Positions 49,066 through 50,061 of a stretch of 50,061 bases of DNA are shown here, piece by piece. Under the pieces are notes generated by a model. It saw only the letters and a program-made list of their open reading frames with translations. It was not told the DNA's origin and did not search any database. Where the stretch lies: IMG/VR virus record IMGVR_UViG_3300017963_003892, positions 1-50,061 of that record. One strand, 5' to 3'. Position 1 is the first letter of the stretch, and the number at the start of each line of letters is the position of its first letter. The stretch comes from a virus. The position numbers and the translations under genes were made by a program.

Positions 49066-50061
49066 TTAAAACTCCACAATATATTTAAAGGTAGAAGGAA
49101 ATTCAATTATCTCCCAATCATCAAAAACTGCTGTCAGACTGCTTGAGCTTGAACTTGCTGAGCTTGAACTGCTACTGCTTGATTCAGACGACTCAGATGA
49201 AGATGATGATGAACTACTTGATGATTCAGATGAAGAAGAAGAACTGCTGCTACTACTGGATTCAGAGGATGAACTTGAACTTGAACTTGATGACTCCGAC
49301 GATGAAGATGATGATGATGAACTACTGCTTGATGATTCAGATGATGAAGATGAAGACGAGCTGCTTGATTCTGACGAAGATGATGATGAACTACTTGATG
49401 ATTCAGATGAACTTGACGAGCTTGAACTACTCGATTCAGATGATGATGAAGATGAACTACTGCTTGATTCTGACGAAGATGATGATAAACTACTGCTTGA
49501 TTCAGAGGAAGATGAAGATGAACTACTGCTTGAACCGCTTGATTCAGATGAAGAACTCGAACTTGAACTGGATGACTCAGATGAAGATGATGAACTGGAT
49601 GATTCCGATGACGAACTAGATGATAAAACAGATGATCTAGATGAAGATGAACTACTGCTTGAACCGCTTGATTCGGATGAAGAACTCGAACTTGAACTGG
49701 ATGATTCAGATGAAGATGATGAACTGGATGATTCCGATGACGAACTAGATGATAAAACAGATGATCTAGATGATGATGAACTTGAACTTGAACCGCTTGA
49801 TTCGGATGAAGAACTCGAACTTGAACTGCTTGATTCAGATGAAGATGATGAACTTGAACTAGATGACTCTGATGAAGATGAAGATGAGCTACTACTCGAT
49901 GATTCTGATGAGCTTGATGAACTCGAACTGGATGATTCAGATGAAGATGATGAACTACTACTTGACGATTCAGATGAAGATGAAGATGAAGAGCTACTCG
50001 ACGATTCAGACGAAGATGATGAACTACTACTGCTGCTTGATTCAGAAGATGATGACGATTC
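49066..50061 (-). CDS. Giant polyserine/glutamate repeat protein 2 (5' end outside window)
   Basis: The minus frame is open from the window edge to TAA 49066-49068, at least 331 residues. Composition is as in protein 1, with occasional Gly, Arg, Val and Leu. The C-terminal module differs: LTAVFDDWEIIEFPSTFKYI then VEF. Its stop lies three bases before the start of protein 1, so the two form a tandem pair that probably arose by duplication. The start and N-terminal module lie beyond 50061. Confidence 0.75.
   Translation of the reverse strand, partial: ESSSSSESSSSSSSSSSSESSSSSSSSSSSESSSSSSSSSSESSSSSSSSSSESSSSSSSSSSSESSSSSSSSSSESSSSSSSSSSESSGSSSSSSSSRSSVLSSSSSSESSSSSSSSESSSSSSSSSSESSGSSSSSSSSRSSVLSSSSSSESSSSSSSSESSSSSSSSSSESSGSSSSSSSSSSESSSSLSSSSSESSSSSSSSSSESSSSSSSSSSESSSSSSSSSSESSSSSSSSSSESSSSSSSSSSSSSESSSSSSSSSSESSSSSSSSSSSESSSSSSSSSSESSESSSSSSSSASSSSSSLTAVFDDWEIIEFPSTFKYIVEF
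49514..49845 (-). repeat. 129-bp tandem repeat inside polyserine gene 2
   Basis: Units at 49514-49642 and 49643-49771 are nearly identical, and a partial third starts at 49772. Landmark GAACCGCTTGATTC recurs at 49532, 49661 and 49790. The unit is 43 codons, so repeat number can change without breaking the frame. Confidence 0.85.

Noticed and set aside
46977-49619. Long open frames on both strands across the Ser-rich genes (Asp/Leu/Met- and His/Gln-rich translations)
   Set aside because: Serine codons read in other frames or on the other strand rarely give stops. Only the polyserine frame has sensible ends and normal flanking gene spacing.

Overview
The window is a 50-kb piece of a large tailed-phage (myovirus) genome, or of a closely related prophage-like element. 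Genes are tightly packed, with ATGA-type overlaps and small ORFs filling the gaps. Two long gene blocks converge near 23.2 kb. The plus-strand block (2-23165) holds DNA metabolism, sugar-metabolism and accessory genes. The minus-strand block (23404 to beyond 50061) holds head, tail, baseplate and fibre genes. No integrase, DDE transposase, repressor, terminase or lysis gene is seen, and both ends of the window cut through genes. The host cannot be named; a signal peptide, nonulosonic-acid sugars and an IF2_N-like domain fit a bacterium.

Plus strand: a family-4-type uracil-DNA glycosylase (5' end outside the window), an AAA+ clamp loader, a gp32-like ssDNA-binding protein, a small HTH protein, a RecA/UvsX-like recombinase and a RuvC-like resolvase (2-5741). 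Small accessory proteins follow (DUF3310, DUF1937-like, DUF3820-like, Zn-ribbon proteins; 5.7-7.8 kb). Next comes an SbcCD/Rad50-Mre11-like machine whose ATPase is split into separate genes around the nuclease gene (7839-11220). A nonulosonic-acid-type sugar cluster follows: CMP-transferase, oxidoreductase, aminotransferase, NeuB-like synthase, PseB-like dehydratase and GNAT acetyltransferase (11213-17169). After several small genes and a MazG-like hydrolase comes a 970-residue Maf/DUF115 glycosyltransferase-like protein with TPRs (18904-21816).

Convergence zone (21.8-23.4 kb): a strictly periodic array of 18-bp units (10 conserved plus 8 variable bases, two alternating unit types) is interrupted by a 960-bp segment carrying an IS110-type Transposase_20 gene. 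The array resumes in phase after it, and the segment is flanked by the 5-bp repeat AAGCG.

Minus strand, in transcription order: two giant Ser/Glu repeat proteins, a small virion-type protein, portal, a MuF head protein fused to a complete topoisomerase IB, a small acidic protein, prohead protease, HK97-fold capsid, two unknown virion-type proteins, an IF2_N-domain protein, connector and closure proteins. A Mu-colinear tail follows: gp37- and gp38-like proteins, sheath, tube, frameshifted chaperone, tape measure, gp43-gp48-like baseplate proteins, then fibres and a beta-helix tailspike.

The strongest leads are: (i) the MuF-topoisomerase IB fusion; (ii) the sugar cluster plus Maf-like transferase next to huge polyserine virion-region proteins, suggesting phage-encoded virion glycosylation; (iii) the 18-bp array with its IS110-like insertion; (iv) a 78-bp intergenic element present four times, with a hairpin showing a compensatory change; (v) the split Rad50; (vi) a canonical -1 slippery site in the tail chaperone; (vii) a long paired RNA-like structure at 10245-10338.
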